A stretch of 23,042 bases of DNA from Puniceicoccales bacterium (GTDB lineage Bacteria; Verrucomicrobiota; Verrucomicrobiia; Opitutales; UBA953), in NCBI GenBank assembly GCA_031289285.1, contig JAITPT010000007.1, positions 1 through 23,042 of the forward strand, written 5' to 3'. The notes below the pieces were generated by a model. That model saw nothing but the letters and a program-made list of their open reading frames with translations. It made no database searches and was not told the origin of the DNA. Made by a program: the position numbers and the translations under genes. Positions 19,801-23,029 of this stretch are shown piece by piece. Every line of letters begins with the position of its first letter. The stretch's first letter is position 1.

Positions 19801-21592
19801 TGCTACTTCCGTGGTGCTCCCGCCTGTGTTTGACGCCAAGGGCGAGGGCGTTCTCAAAATCGAAAGCTCACTGCCCGCCATCGCGATTAGCCCGCGCCTC
19901 GGCTCCGGTGACGGCACAATCTTGCTCGCACCTTCCGCCGAACGCACCGACGCCGCATTTACAATCGGCGCACCGTTGAGCTTCTCAAACGGGACGTTCG
20001 CAGTCGCTCGCGGTGCTTCGCTCGACCTCTCCTCGCGCTCCGTCGCCGCCACTGTTCTCGAGGTGCGCGAGGGTGCGACCCTCACCGGCAACGGTGCCGT
20101 CGTAGGCGAGCTGAACAATCGCGGCGAGATACGCCCCGCCGGCGGAAACGGCGTCGAGGTGCGCGGCGATGTTTATCAAAACGGCACGTTGCGGCTCGAG
20201 GCCATAGGCTCCGCCGCCACCGCCGCCGTCTTGAGCTATTCGGGAACCGCATGGTTAGGCGAAAACTCCATCCTGCGCCTCGACACCACACAGTCCATTT
20301 ACGAACAACTCCGCGCCGGTCGCCCCGTCAGCGTGCTCCATGATACCAGCACCACCAGCGGCACTGGCGACATCGGCGGCGCATTCGGAAGCATCTCCGT
20401 CGTCGTGGACGGCATGGAAGTCACGTCGCCCGCCATGACGTTTGCCGCAGCAGACGGGTGGCTCTCCCTGCTCCTCGCCGACGATGTCACGCTGCTCCCA
20501 GGTTTCTCGCTCCACAAGGGGCTGGGCGACTACGCACGCTATCTCACCGATTCGCTGCGCGACCCCGCCAGCTCCGGCTTCATCGCCGAACTTATCAACT
20601 CGCGCGATTGGAACCGGCTCTTCAACGCCATGTCGCCCGCCGGCCTCGCAAGCATCACCGCCATGAGCATCGGTGGCTCACGCGACGACGCCGAGGGGAC
20701 ACACCGCCACTTGGAGTCGTTGCGCTACCATCGCGGCATACAAGGGCGCGAGTCTGGCTCGCAGTTCTATCTGAGCGGTGCTTCGCGCTTCGAGCGCAAC
20801 CGCGCCGGCGGTGCCGCCACACCCGCCTTCAACTACGACCTCTTCGGCGGCGCAGTCGGCTTCGACCAGAGCATCGGCGATTACGTCACCGCAGGTTTGA
20901 GCGCAAGTTACCACGGCGGTCGCGCCTCCCTCGCCTACGGCGCAGGAAAAGTTAACCAAGACAACGCCCGCCTCAACTTCTACGGCACCGTCATGCTCAA
21001 CGACATTCTTTGGGCAGACGCCGTCCTCAACGCAGGCTACAGCGATTACAACATCCGCCACACGAACTCGCGCGGAACCGCCAAGGCAAGGCCGGAAGGC
21101 TACGACTTCGGCGCAAGCACTCGCCTCGGTTTTGTCGCCGCCGTCAACAAAGATGTGCCGCTGAGCTTCACGCCATACGTCGGCCTCGACTACGCCAGCG
21201 CACACGTGGACGCATTCACCGAGGCTGGCTCCGATACCGCGCTGCACTTGGACGCATTCACGCAGGACTCGTTGCGCTTCAACGTCGGCACTGGTGCAAG
21301 CTGGACGCTCAACACCAAGCTGTTTGCCAGTGCCCGCTTCGCACTCAACGCCGCCTACACCTACGAACTTCTCGACACCGATGTCGAGATGACCGCACGC
21401 CTCGCCTCCGACAATGTTCGCTCCTTCAAGGCGAATGTCCCCGCCTTGCCGCGCCAGACCGTGCGCGTCGCGCCTGTTCTCGATTTGGGCTTGACGGCGG
21501 ATACGTCGCTGCAGCTGAGCTACCAATTCGAGACAGGTTTCAACAGCACCTTCGTTCACAGCTTCAACGCGGTTTTCCGCCTCCGTTTCTAA
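1814..21592 (+). CDS. Giant PATR-repeat autotransporter (type Va secreted adhesin-like protein), 6,592 aa
   Basis: A single uninterrupted frame of about 19.8 kb encodes a very large autotransporter. Residues 1-94 are an Ala/Thr/Pro-rich pre-region; residues 95-130 form a signal peptide (basic 'FRRKLRLGK', hydrophobic 'TALFAAATALATVAPL', cleavage probably after 'EAKA', A130). The passenger (about 131-6200) is rich in Gly, Thr, Asn and Ser, with ~24 'KxGAGTLxL...FTGxxxVxxGTLxV' passenger-associated beta-strand repeats predicting a long right-handed beta-helix. The barrel spans ~6313-6592 and ends in '...FRLRF' with terminal Phe, as needed for BAM-dependent insertion. The only Cys I find is C83, before the signal peptide. 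The start at 1814 follows the G-poor leader; a frame-compatible ATG at 1664 overlaps the Rpn gene and is less likely, and GTG 2096 is a serious alternative. I see no protease triad, so substrate or ligand is unknown; a surface adhesin or structural fibre is the likely role. Confidence 0.92.
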   Translation: MKPERFSDTPFTGVAPAGAALATAATGDPTADTGTDTATTATGTAPASRSVAQTLLSVGEASPEATATATATATQTGLSVLHCTAPAAAGTRNNVLSFRRKLRLGKTALFAAATALATVAPLPDAPEAKAASDIYQYSGLSGSGAAWVGNPSATADVPPSALTTSGSANAIWIDQPTTATAVPTKTLLDTSNSSGHDAVTLYLSAVYFGSNAWDVPYNWNKMQNGYLLGANGASIGNGGTNGTLNFGNYSGLIDASAHYVPEDTYNGGGGATVAFRINANVTSHAGLDIRTNSLDPAQITTRSQMFALASNNADTLFGAVNIDGGYVAFTALNPDPSGFGTGSQATTPFGSTDNVVSFVHAGGIIGLALNSLYTVGYRIVVTESGGIVRALAMGGNAASNAGNAFSANSGQMLYAKTIAGDGQLVVASGMHKFDQSADARLELTGDIYLLLGSDFLSHGGTPTRVHIGGTADTTLNQKISGSAYNEKFSTTGAGNQVNMGTVTLTKYGVDTITLTNPENYQAPFYAYIQEGTLAFNDAKNVFSSVLRFNRAVGDEKPDVNPTNSSTALFLGTGDLGALRKITLQNNTATVKVLHSGATLTVEELAIASGLTLTKDGAGTLALKGAAVAAPYLHGIGATNLGNIAVKAGTLELARVPQLSGTAIGGVYPVNISLDAGATLKITGSGLKQFGTLALSAGSVLDIAGASLLTTSQTSDTTLLPAGSGLALDAVNVAARITNSVAGTTGTVFLKNTGDYNLTFADGAGRLGLVFNATGGVYTILSGNTYTGPTNVYGGTLTVAATGALPKTSPVSLFGDNGLNVNHTDGLPNTLFGAGVVAYGETATPLPVGVSVAEGQVLRAKEFSHYSKDALSVTGRLSAGNVVLANAKTVLSAEGTFSAEKVVLKNTAGATVTIAAAAGGANPPTHLQHLSLDASAVTAPVVLELRRNGGALASVNLGAILDGNQFGTAAAVTAGRLLLLSGADTAFEESKAYDVDNTAVPGTETGKKLPVISGGSHFKITGAAGSSDDSLAAIALPGIFINGLPAAAVSIYGGNYVDDGATTTWTARVNAQVLTPLDDTGFTDAVGKLIAADAATVPALGDTAHRSLFVKKTDTTTIDLATGTLTLGDTGGTQGDSGFLSLAAGAGDLTVSGGTLAIASSGELRLLNASSSSTLRVEADISAGSVGVFGPGTTVLAGTSPYAGVATIYSGVLKVESATALSGDDVTLGFRSGAGTFNYADTDADLSLSKAIDLGGSEGVISVEAALRKVTAAAGVSGGGVLRKTGAGTLALAGTGAGLTLRAEAGRVSLDATGAADALVISGEAIVTYTSANAIGSAIVLEDGTLNLNGYPQTASAVTLSGSTGSVITNSGSGTSTISVRGDNNVFAGDFSASVALRLDSGVFTLSGVNSTAAGNMEIGAGATLVVTSADAIFGGASLTAEAGSTLRYEGTTTAPSKTLTLTTGAPATFDITKSGGVFIASQIAGATTLIKTGAGTLQIGEAGNTQASAAKIVVNAGTVVLAKGTGGSAIPTGSVGTPSLTINNAARVSIAPDAADGQFVNTSVLEINSDGVLDLGSSTETILAIYGDGGTITASGAATLTTGIDIDGITPLTVAAAFTGNLSLKKQGANPLVLAGNTAYTGTTTVNTGTLQIGDNSNGDLPSGAFVLESGTTLRIYRSAASQGTNTAVDARQNLEVTLNGLSGADATLQKDGGATLVIAGEVNVKNYTHNNGDLVVKAPVTVTGAFSFIAQANDLTLDYSDYTGTGSLLNLGTNSLNLGNNTLTIRGGDNTGAITQTFAGIGKVAGGEIEGIAGSAKIVIERGAASALTLNLGRLNLAFGERYLDLRGVDNEVRVYASASPLVNLATDPKLPNVLWEGAEFTTIDSEGKIIPLPAIGYDLPIAGSISGTGRNRVLLNQANTSVSGDVTVESLTYKASTSGESGVLLVNSTLTFNYEGRGVISLPKATSATPENFRIYTTGTTGALIGKPDLLILNGNPSRTADGTTFLTPNQRSVITIALPIKDSPTVPDRAANTSGSNSTTLTTSLHIAGPGTVVFTGDAKNSTFTGDITITEGVLETDIVFSDGRDNAGGSVLGGYGSVISTPSKRNLHLYEGGTLRFTGGSESTGKQSAGVLSFVLKSDGTGVVDIADASASVALKQFDGGFHKTGAGTLILRPLKPVRFEAGMATSTDYPIFSETGNSGNLGEGVNYGHLVIEQGVVAVASSNVNESNFVDDNSNVSGARGTISEEGAEVWKGATLRLLVSEAVSDYAVLTVDGTLELIPTTDTLGYNTETIGGLFGGSTGIVKMASVNAAGANITSGNAKLVIGDDPLNFTNLGNAGVGHKHGYNDTDSYFAGSIQNTDSGSTHVTVSIEKRGQGTLTLTGDSTFTGPKIAGSIAIDLIDGVISFDHAGSLGGSGALGHNFSGVGTDTFWAASGRPSFYGKILLRDGTTLRYTGAGSETLNRYILSGGANDVYTLEIEKTTANLTLTALGNGRLVKTGAGTLIIGDIPGLDPYSNLNPNIGATLTVAEGTVVLAKTEGVSIQGANGIFILDAGTLRLSPRVSAGAITNYISGVDNTVGLRLYGGTLDLNGARERIGRSDTEESLAPLYADAGLLQNSSRGQDASIYVSTFYKNSVGTLQIGALSDTKPTDVLAENFTLSGGGILFAADSSLSGTRTSVEGYNISTLTVSGESFISGTGTITANLVGGTAGQLLHIGGFGSENGTISLVMSGQSEPGSPFTFFRGTLDIASGTTLRIGDATGEKNSTIGAIPVVVAPGGTLAFETPYSNSLSTITGGGLVEQRGAGAVTMAGGTVSVVARSGGGDISVSGNGSVLRGDMLAETGKVVTVVDADTGAESRVFRYSGVGVKNGGRIEGTVTVQDLASVVAGAGSISQLVLQNDGGVITKEDGSAETGIRIRIDGVVEFGADGNADWLKVGSIIQSNGTGKVIIDPSGFSGLENGKIVNVIQFGDFPGIEQWLAPVTEEESQEAHWAVGQRIVNWEVDTGILRNTLTLGYYPEMNLIYMEVSGSNTETLIWSGQTGTNIWRMPQSSSQLWNWRRVSNSFDDFFHAGDAVIFNDEVAIKDAYGNVIGTIETAHSVTVNQSVNPRLWIVITDETADDRAFSFSGGTVNAALNKFGTGNIKILPTSGLNAPDHVGTSTIRGGNVEVAYLEVFGRQGNIINMWDGSSLTVKGIHNFVTDVIRRDYGIEGSVTLNFSGLKNKDVPFGEIKSLATIDAPDATIYSEVVGPDGNYTGEVLFHTHPQAGKPAILSITTAADEWSGTPRTFSFEGTPSGRDYSAFIGTLQLDSGRFDFGPDANWENATIGSRASNLGASGTTSDSLRTEIIFGSAISTKDAKVKTLENLLNSVTISTVGDYALVVLDGNITRRTTAEQSNITGVLTLSGKIVSGQPSLTINTGNTIDSDSTTQTVLKFAAGDNAAIFKVGSARAVVDGSTLLGENGRLWVKEGTLQLASGNLFTEATAKTIVLNVSGGATLELGKSIASGGSGLALETYVVGGANVGGYTGFTAPGTATLRAHSGWLGKVFLENARVASLATAATHDLVFSQLKVTGGVSSIAASAADVPAGLVPGLTGEFPVFEVLSGGSGPSAWSATLVVGVPIKNGTEAKPLNLSGGGELRIAGGASNTGAWRVLGKSRLVVTSNTTAAAATANGVTVFADGGVIEFSEDGTFPNYNNGLALGGTTVAARGVTGSDFEQTYAPGATLKLNYSSSETEAVFNTAIRSGVFGAENDVNAAAGLLAVTSGTGDIVKSGDRDVLLSNLSSAAFSGSILVREGNLTAIGAQGLVRIEVDSGASLHFFTNASNRTTAAAVTLNNGYLSYAGHDRSGLAESAEPKPVDITGALTLSSGHFLRIGGSNSSFNHAVLRVAGTLNFTNTAAIGFDVAGQDDSYFGRDEHDVLRVTTLAGDATSGFIKLVSSSAVGLVVAAPGDILIPESDGPAVYELITAAKGFTLDGYLVVDGTSAVDSLLGHFGQVGANGQDVSGLDTSLSLSRKLVFVENADGSQTIQLVVEFVGPRYIWAGTTSPGTSGAASNLLWDVNTSQNWVYRDDVLSITNYPSTVADNFLVEFDGRSNASGDGSPAVSTDVRISEQVKPLDVHIAVPDVNSNTNTSFNFTLGSTGSIIGGGGLFIGRAGVAYKPVTVTFKLDAGYTGAGNEFTGAVRIMGGSTLVLNNLGSTVPVIANAGQPSLIGAGSGARTLVIDSSTLQFVSAPGNIASTDRSLTVGGAGATLISDGGRVMFVNDTSALAYASTTDSAVKLTLGGSGEGVLALRLESPAGASLIVEKTGAGIWWLANNENSFSGGTWSDGSNDHPGTAIVVSDGTIVFEKQGASGVSLPNGEGGIVLNGGALSNRAYSVGAVIHAAASEVHRNIFVAQNSGVEVASGNLKLSGLISGISNRDITKTGTGDLIISADNRSPGFFGAFIVSDGSLSLANTYAAGAAGKVNLLSPTSILYIGADAVSTVELASLSGSGRVVAAAGSDATLRLAFASSAVFAGSFEDGARLLLLEKTGGGTLELTGQTSTHTGLNTVAQGMLKPTYSPGDPSYSGGFNVTTTTADMTGSLDIAGQDFSPLNATIAGSGYASRGAVLDSVGGGVTPKLLLAANATVRTAGETTLISAAKALGISGTPVLTFAAAYGTNGVWLADRAAILSGVDIAIGDTLGANTTLRITASGAFASTTSAQFAGSLAELRLENGTLQTLAGLSGPGSVGGDGVLTLALNNTKHDFTGTLKDSVSLIALGGGELTLTAVSTTTGEIRVRSNAILTLTAPLAASGTADILGALGASASRVVLENGVLRSAVSAPDPLLATPSVTTRDFIFEGTTSEFRSDGNTPFQLKGAFIAGTVAGDHTLTLSGTTAFTSPSGDNRLESVLEDPANGSLAIVKAGAGTWTVGAAGSTSANTFSGGVTIKNGALRIGADNALGADSALTLGDVVANTGGQLDLAGHSQAFSSLVSAGLAAARNSIHNASGSGAPTPTLTVSVNGAAPANFTGRLGIAGNAQANDLAFEKSGAGTFVLTQTEPQYPFTYTGETRVSEGTLKLAGPIELASTAINVLPGARLDTTGVTKSSGFTIYGYRAPDAISDGHGVATLSAGGGAAFGLPADLLGNYLLDGGILAVGGASGSRRGEILNATGTLATATASAIQLYLSNSIHGANSRLNFDTLNFTETVRLGIHFSDGALAVGTYVIAEYRTLTGYDKLVLPSTGYDPRYILNLENQPDAGPGTGEIWLTISSEVMFRPNVWRGDQVGPIGPDGQPVPITGADGETIWDARVGNFTNPEGLPNQVYFPGASALFDDSGESTRIFVGSSVSIGRVVFNNYEKDYTIFGGSISGTGYIEKRGTGRLTLASANEFGGITDADGSPKAAVILAEGTLAVGNDGALGRGAVLLTGGTLAADFGDDIAPGVPATGVRTLDNDIFVAPGAFTALESGQGSDLVLRGKFASDGEDLVLQRATLVEKRGAGRLVFANNGAGFTGELRVVAGAVSFDTADFSGAFVNLITPGVSFSVLAETGVGMLAGVAGSEVSGSGVLRVGARGESSVFAGDISGTLSLWKEGVGTLSLTGDNSALTGTIRVAEGRLQFGDGANGVAPTGDVEVLEGAEVIFKLPGVVPLAQDVSGAGSLIKDGTGTLVVNKENNRLTGFVRVNDGVLEISGSGALGTASIETSGVVRLARAGNYVLPNNISGAGILEKTESGKAVWTGSGDVNLHVTAGVFSFGDGVLVLTQKQKRETRVDSGATLLLAPASGGSVTLGDLAAEAGAFVEKNGSGLAVLTGVLNVSDSILVNDGTLAVGDGTGRNEISVPASFSVRPGAALTFNRAGATLLGGAITAASGSAVEFKSGETVLLAAGNVFAGPVAIRSGAVLQVGGADGASSLGAAQVPVAVDAGGTLRYTNPLPPVSGGAPTTGANVALSGFGDVEYRGAASGELYFNSNAQNFAGVFRAAQGVFIFRADSAAAQGLPDSATSVVLPPVFDAKGEGVLKIESSLPAIAISPRLGSGDGTILLAPSAERTDAAFTIGAPLSFSNGTFAVARGASLDLSSRSVAATVLEVREGATLTGNGAVVGELNNRGEIRPAGGNGVEVRGDVYQNGTLRLEAIGSAATAAVLSYSGTAWLGENSILRLDTTQSIYEQLRAGRPVSVLHDTSTTSGTGDIGGAFGSISVVVDGMEVTSPAMTFAAADGWLSLLLADDVTLLPGFSLHKGLGDYARYLTDSLRDPASSGFIAELINSRDWNRLFNAMSPAGLASITAMSIGGSRDDAEGTHRHLESLRYHRGIQGRESGSQFYLSGASRFERNRAGGAATPAFNYDLFGGAVGFDQSIGDYVTAGLSASYHGGRASLAYGAGKVNQDNARLNFYGTVMLNDILWADAVLNAGYSDYNIRHTNSRGTAKARPEGYDFGASTRLGFVAAVNKDVPLSFTPYVGLDYASAHVDAFTEAGSDTALHLDAFTQDSLRFNVGTGASWTLNTKLFASARFALNAAYTYELLDTDVEMTARLASDNVRSFKANVPALPRQTVRVAPVLDLGLTADTSLQLSYQFETGFNSTFVHSFNAVFRLRF
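1961..2060. repeat. 100-bp REP/REPIN-like palindromic element inside the autotransporter pre-region
   Basis: The two 27-base ends (1961-1987 and 2034-2060) are inverted copies of each other with 25 of 27 matches; the outer 15 bases (AGTGTAGCACAGACA and its complement) are perfect. Each arm is also a small hairpin, CACAGAC-6-GTCTGTG (1968-1987; 2034-2053). Between the arms is a third hairpin, CGTCGCC-GGA-GGCGACG (1995-2011), followed by a GCNACN run. This architecture resembles composite REP elements (REPINs), which are moved by RAYT transposases. It is translated here as part of the pre-region ('SVAQTLLSV...TGLSVLHC'). REPs normally sit between genes; a position inside a frame is unusual. No RAYT gene is in the window. 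Confidence 0.75.
2005..2039 (+). repeat. GCNACN hexamer run coding for Ala-Thr repeats
   Basis: About five successive GCN-ACN codon pairs (Ala-Thr) follow the central hairpin of the palindromic element, with near-identical hexamers such as GCAACG and GCAACA. Slippage would change repeat number without shifting the frame. Related Ala/Thr/Asp codon runs lie at about 1875-1950. Confidence 0.55.
2086..2098 (+). promoter_or_regulatory. Candidate internal ribosome binding site and GTG start for the autotransporter
   Basis: GAGGA at 2086-2090 lies five bases before an in-frame GTG (2096-2098, residue 95). Starting here gives a textbook 36-residue signal peptide ('MLSFRRKLRLGK', a hydrophobic Ala/Leu/Thr core, then 'PEAKA') and a 6,498-residue product. 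It would also place the palindromic element in the untranslated leader, where REPs are normally found. Against it, codons 1814-2095 are open and show an ordered Ala/Thr/Asp codon pattern, and the G-poor leader stops exactly at ATG 1814. I cannot decide between the two starts. Confidence 0.4.
2096..2203 (+). other. Signal peptide of the autotransporter
   Basis: Residues 95-130 (numbered from ATG 1814) show a basic n-region (R99, R100, K101, R103, K106), a hydrophobic h-region from T107 to about L122, and a c-region ending 'EAKA' with Ala at -3 and -1 relative to a cut after A130. This is a Sec-type signal peptide for export to the periplasm before outer-membrane assembly. Confidence 0.75.
10928..11269 (+). 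repeat. Passenger-start module 1 (W-rich 'IWSG...NW...F.AGD.V.F') inside the giant autotransporter
   Basis: Residues ~3039-3152 begin 'TLIWSGQTGTNIW', continue with 'LWNW' and 'FFHAGDAVIFND', and lead into a PATR repeat 'LNKFGTGNIKIL'. In ordinary-sized PATR autotransporters a module of this type ('W-G-x-x-x-NW...P..GD.V.F') opens the passenger directly after the signal peptide. Finding it 3,000 residues in suggests a junction between joined passengers. It is preceded by a linker-like segment with several Glu and Trp residues ('EESQEAHWAVGQRIVNWEV'). Confidence 0.6.
13946..14305 (+). repeat. Passenger-start module 2 inside the giant autotransporter
   Basis: Residues ~4045-4164 begin 'PRYIWAGTTSPG', then 'LLWDVNTSQNWVY' and 'VADNFLVEFDG', the same W..G / W....NW / D...F pattern as module 1. 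Upstream (13430-13940) is a typical passenger-end segment ('RVAGTLNF...IGFDVAGQDD' then 'YELITAAKGF') ending in a strand 'IQLVVEF'. Confidence 0.6.
17618..17950 (+). repeat. Passenger-start module 3 inside the giant autotransporter
   Basis: Residues ~5269-5379 begin 'MFRPNVWRGD', followed by 'ETIWDARVGNFTNPEGLPN', 'ALFDDSGES' and a PATR repeat 'IEKRGTGRLTL'. The preceding segment (17390-17615) is the usual passenger-terminal pattern, 'AVGTYVIAEYRTLTGYDKL...LPSTGYDPRYILNLEN' ending 'IWLTISS'. Module spacing (1,006 residues from 1 to 2; 1,224 from 2 to 3; 1,044 from 3 to the barrel) is roughly regular. Confidence 0.6.
20750..21592 (+). other. C-terminal autotransporter beta-barrel domain
   Basis: Residues ~6313-6592 (280 aa) show alternating hydrophobic/polar strands with Tyr, Phe and Trp girdle residues, for example 'SQFYLSGASRFER', 'FGGAVGFDQSIG', 'VTAGLSASYHGG' and 'LQLSYQFETGF'. 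Length and the final strand ending in Phe match the 12-stranded PF03797-type barrel. It is preceded by a helix-prone segment ('SRDWNRLFNAMSPAG' to 'THRHLESLRYHR'), the expected pore-spanning linker helix. Confidence 0.88.
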
Positions 21593-21641
21593 GAGGCGAA
21601 CCAATTTTCTAAGCCGCGCCGTTCATTCAAAAAACGCACTC
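21593..21641 (+). promoter_or_regulatory. 49-bp gap between autotransporter and serS
   Basis: There is no stem-loop followed by a T-run, and no Shine-Dalgarno sequence before ATG 21642. Unlike the other two leaders it is not G-depleted. serS may be co-transcribed with the autotransporter or use a promoter within the end of that gene; neither is visible here. Confidence 0.3.
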
Positions 21642-22934
21642 ATGCTCGACATCAAGTTTCTCCGCGAAAACACCGACGCCATCCGCGCCGCAGTTAGCCG
21701 TAAAAAGTTCCACGTTGACTGGGACACTATTCTCGCGCTCGACGCCCGCCGCCGCGCCCTCATCGCCGAGGCCGAGCAGGCCAAAGCTGTTCAAAACGCC
21801 GCCAACAAAGAGATGGCGAAGATGCCTAAGGGGACGCCGGAGTTTCTCGCAAAGGTCGCCGAGATGAAGACTGCTTCTGCCAAGGTCAAGGAGCTTGAAA
21901 AGACTGCCGCCGACGTGGACGCCGATTGGAAGCGCCACTATCTCACCATCCCGAACATCCCTCACGAGAGCATCCCCGACGGGCGCACCGAGGAGGACAG
22001 CAAGGAAGTTTCCACCTGGGGCGACCCTGCCGCGCTTGTCTCGCCGCTGGCCGTGCCGCACTGGGAAATCCCGTGGTTCGACTCGCTTGTGGACTTCGGG
22101 CGTGGCGCGAAGGTTGCGGGCGCGGGCTTCCCGTTTTACGTGGGTGATATGGCGCGGCTCGTGCGCTCGCTCATTCAGTTTTTTTTGGAGGAGGCCACTG
22201 CTGCTGGTTATCAGGAAATCCTCGCCCCGTTGCTTGTGAATCCTGAGAGTGCCACCGCTACGGGACAGCTTCCTGACAAAGAGGGCCAGATGTATCACGC
22301 CACTACAGACGACCTCTATCTCATCCCGACGGCGGAGGTGCCGATTACCAATTTCATTCGGGATGAAATCATCCCAGAGGAGCAATTGCCGCTCAAGCGT
22401 TGTGGCTACACGCCTTGTTTCCGGCGCGAGGCGGGCAGCTGGGGTGCGCATGTGCGTGGGCTCAATCGGCTCCACCAGTTTGACAAAGTGGAGTTGGTGA
22501 AATGGGTGCTCCCAGAGACATCTTTTGCTGAGCTTGAAACGCTTCGTGACGATGCGGCGCGTTTGCTTGAGAAGCTCGATTTGCCCTATCGGGTATTATT
22601 GATTTGTGCGGGCGACATAGGTTTCCCTCATGCCAAGCAATATGACCTTGAGGTTTGGGCGGGTGGTCAGAAGCGTTGGCTGGAGGTTTCCTCTTGTTCC
22701 AACTTCACGGATTTTCAGGCGCGTCGTGCTGGCATTCGTTATCGTCCCAAGAATGGTGGCAGAGTTGAGGTTGCTCACACCTTGAATGGTTCTGCCTTAG
22801 GTCTCCCTCGTGTCCTCGCTGCCATTCTCGAAAACAACATTCAACCTGACGGCTCTGTCCGCATCCCCCCTGTCCTCCGCAAATGGTATCTCAAAGACAC
22901 CATCGGCCCCATCGCCCCCCTCGCCCCCGCGTAA
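21642..22934 (+). CDS. serS: Seryl-tRNA synthetase (430 aa)
   Basis: Class II cytoplasmic aminoacyl-tRNA synthetase that charges tRNA-Ser (and tRNA-Sec where present) with serine. Residues 1-110 form the helical hairpin arm that grips the long variable arm of tRNA-Ser (Ala/Lys/Glu-rich, ~30-95). The catalytic domain shows the serine-binding 'TAEVP' (230-234), motif 2 'CFRREAGSWGAHVRGLNRLH' (259-278), 'EVSSCSNFTDFQARR' (348-362), and motif 3 'LNGSALGLPRVLAAILENN' (381-399) with the ATP-binding Arg at 390. Length is normal for the family. ATG 21642 fits the conserved start 'MLDIKFLREN'. The C-terminus ends in a Pro/Ala-rich tail ('IGPIAPLAPA') in C-rich DNA, and the TAA stop lies inside the first unit of a short tandem repeat. 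It follows the autotransporter by 49 bp on the same strand. Confidence 0.97.
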   Translation: MLDIKFLRENTDAIRAAVSRKKFHVDWDTILALDARRRALIAEAEQAKAVQNAANKEMAKMPKGTPEFLAKVAEMKTASAKVKELEKTAADVDADWKRHYLTIPNIPHESIPDGRTEEDSKEVSTWGDPAALVSPLAVPHWEIPWFDSLVDFGRGAKVAGAGFPFYVGDMARLVRSLIQFFLEEATAAGYQEILAPLLVNPESATATGQLPDKEGQMYHATTDDLYLIPTAEVPITNFIRDEIIPEEQLPLKRCGYTPCFRREAGSWGAHVRGLNRLHQFDKVELVKWVLPETSFAELETLRDDAARLLEKLDLPYRVLLICAGDIGFPHAKQYDLEVWAGGQKRWLEVSSCSNFTDFQARRAGIRYRPKNGGRVEVAHTLNGSALGLPRVLAAILENNIQPDGSVRIPPVLRKWYLKDTIGPIAPLAPA

Positions 22935-23029
22935 AAGCCTTCCGCGTAAAAGCCCCCCTGTAAAAGCCCTCTCCTCAAAAGCCCTCGCCTCCCAAAAAGC
23001 CTCCCCCCGTAAAAGCCCTCCGCGTAAAA
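22926..23029. repeat. Degenerate ~15-bp tandem repeat behind serS
   Basis: About seven units with the core (Y/C-rich)-CGYGTAAAAGCC follow one another: units end at about 22939, 22954, 22968, 22983, 23001, 23017, and a partial one at 23029. The constant part is (GT)AAAAGCC; the C-rich part varies from 5 to 10 bases. The first unit includes the serS stop codon. It is too irregular, and has no distinct spacers, for a CRISPR array. No gene and no terminator hairpin is visible in this stretch. Confidence 0.65.

Noticed and set aside
22926..23029. CRISPR array
   Set aside because: Repeat units are ~15 bp, degenerate, and separated by no unique spacers; no cas gene is present.
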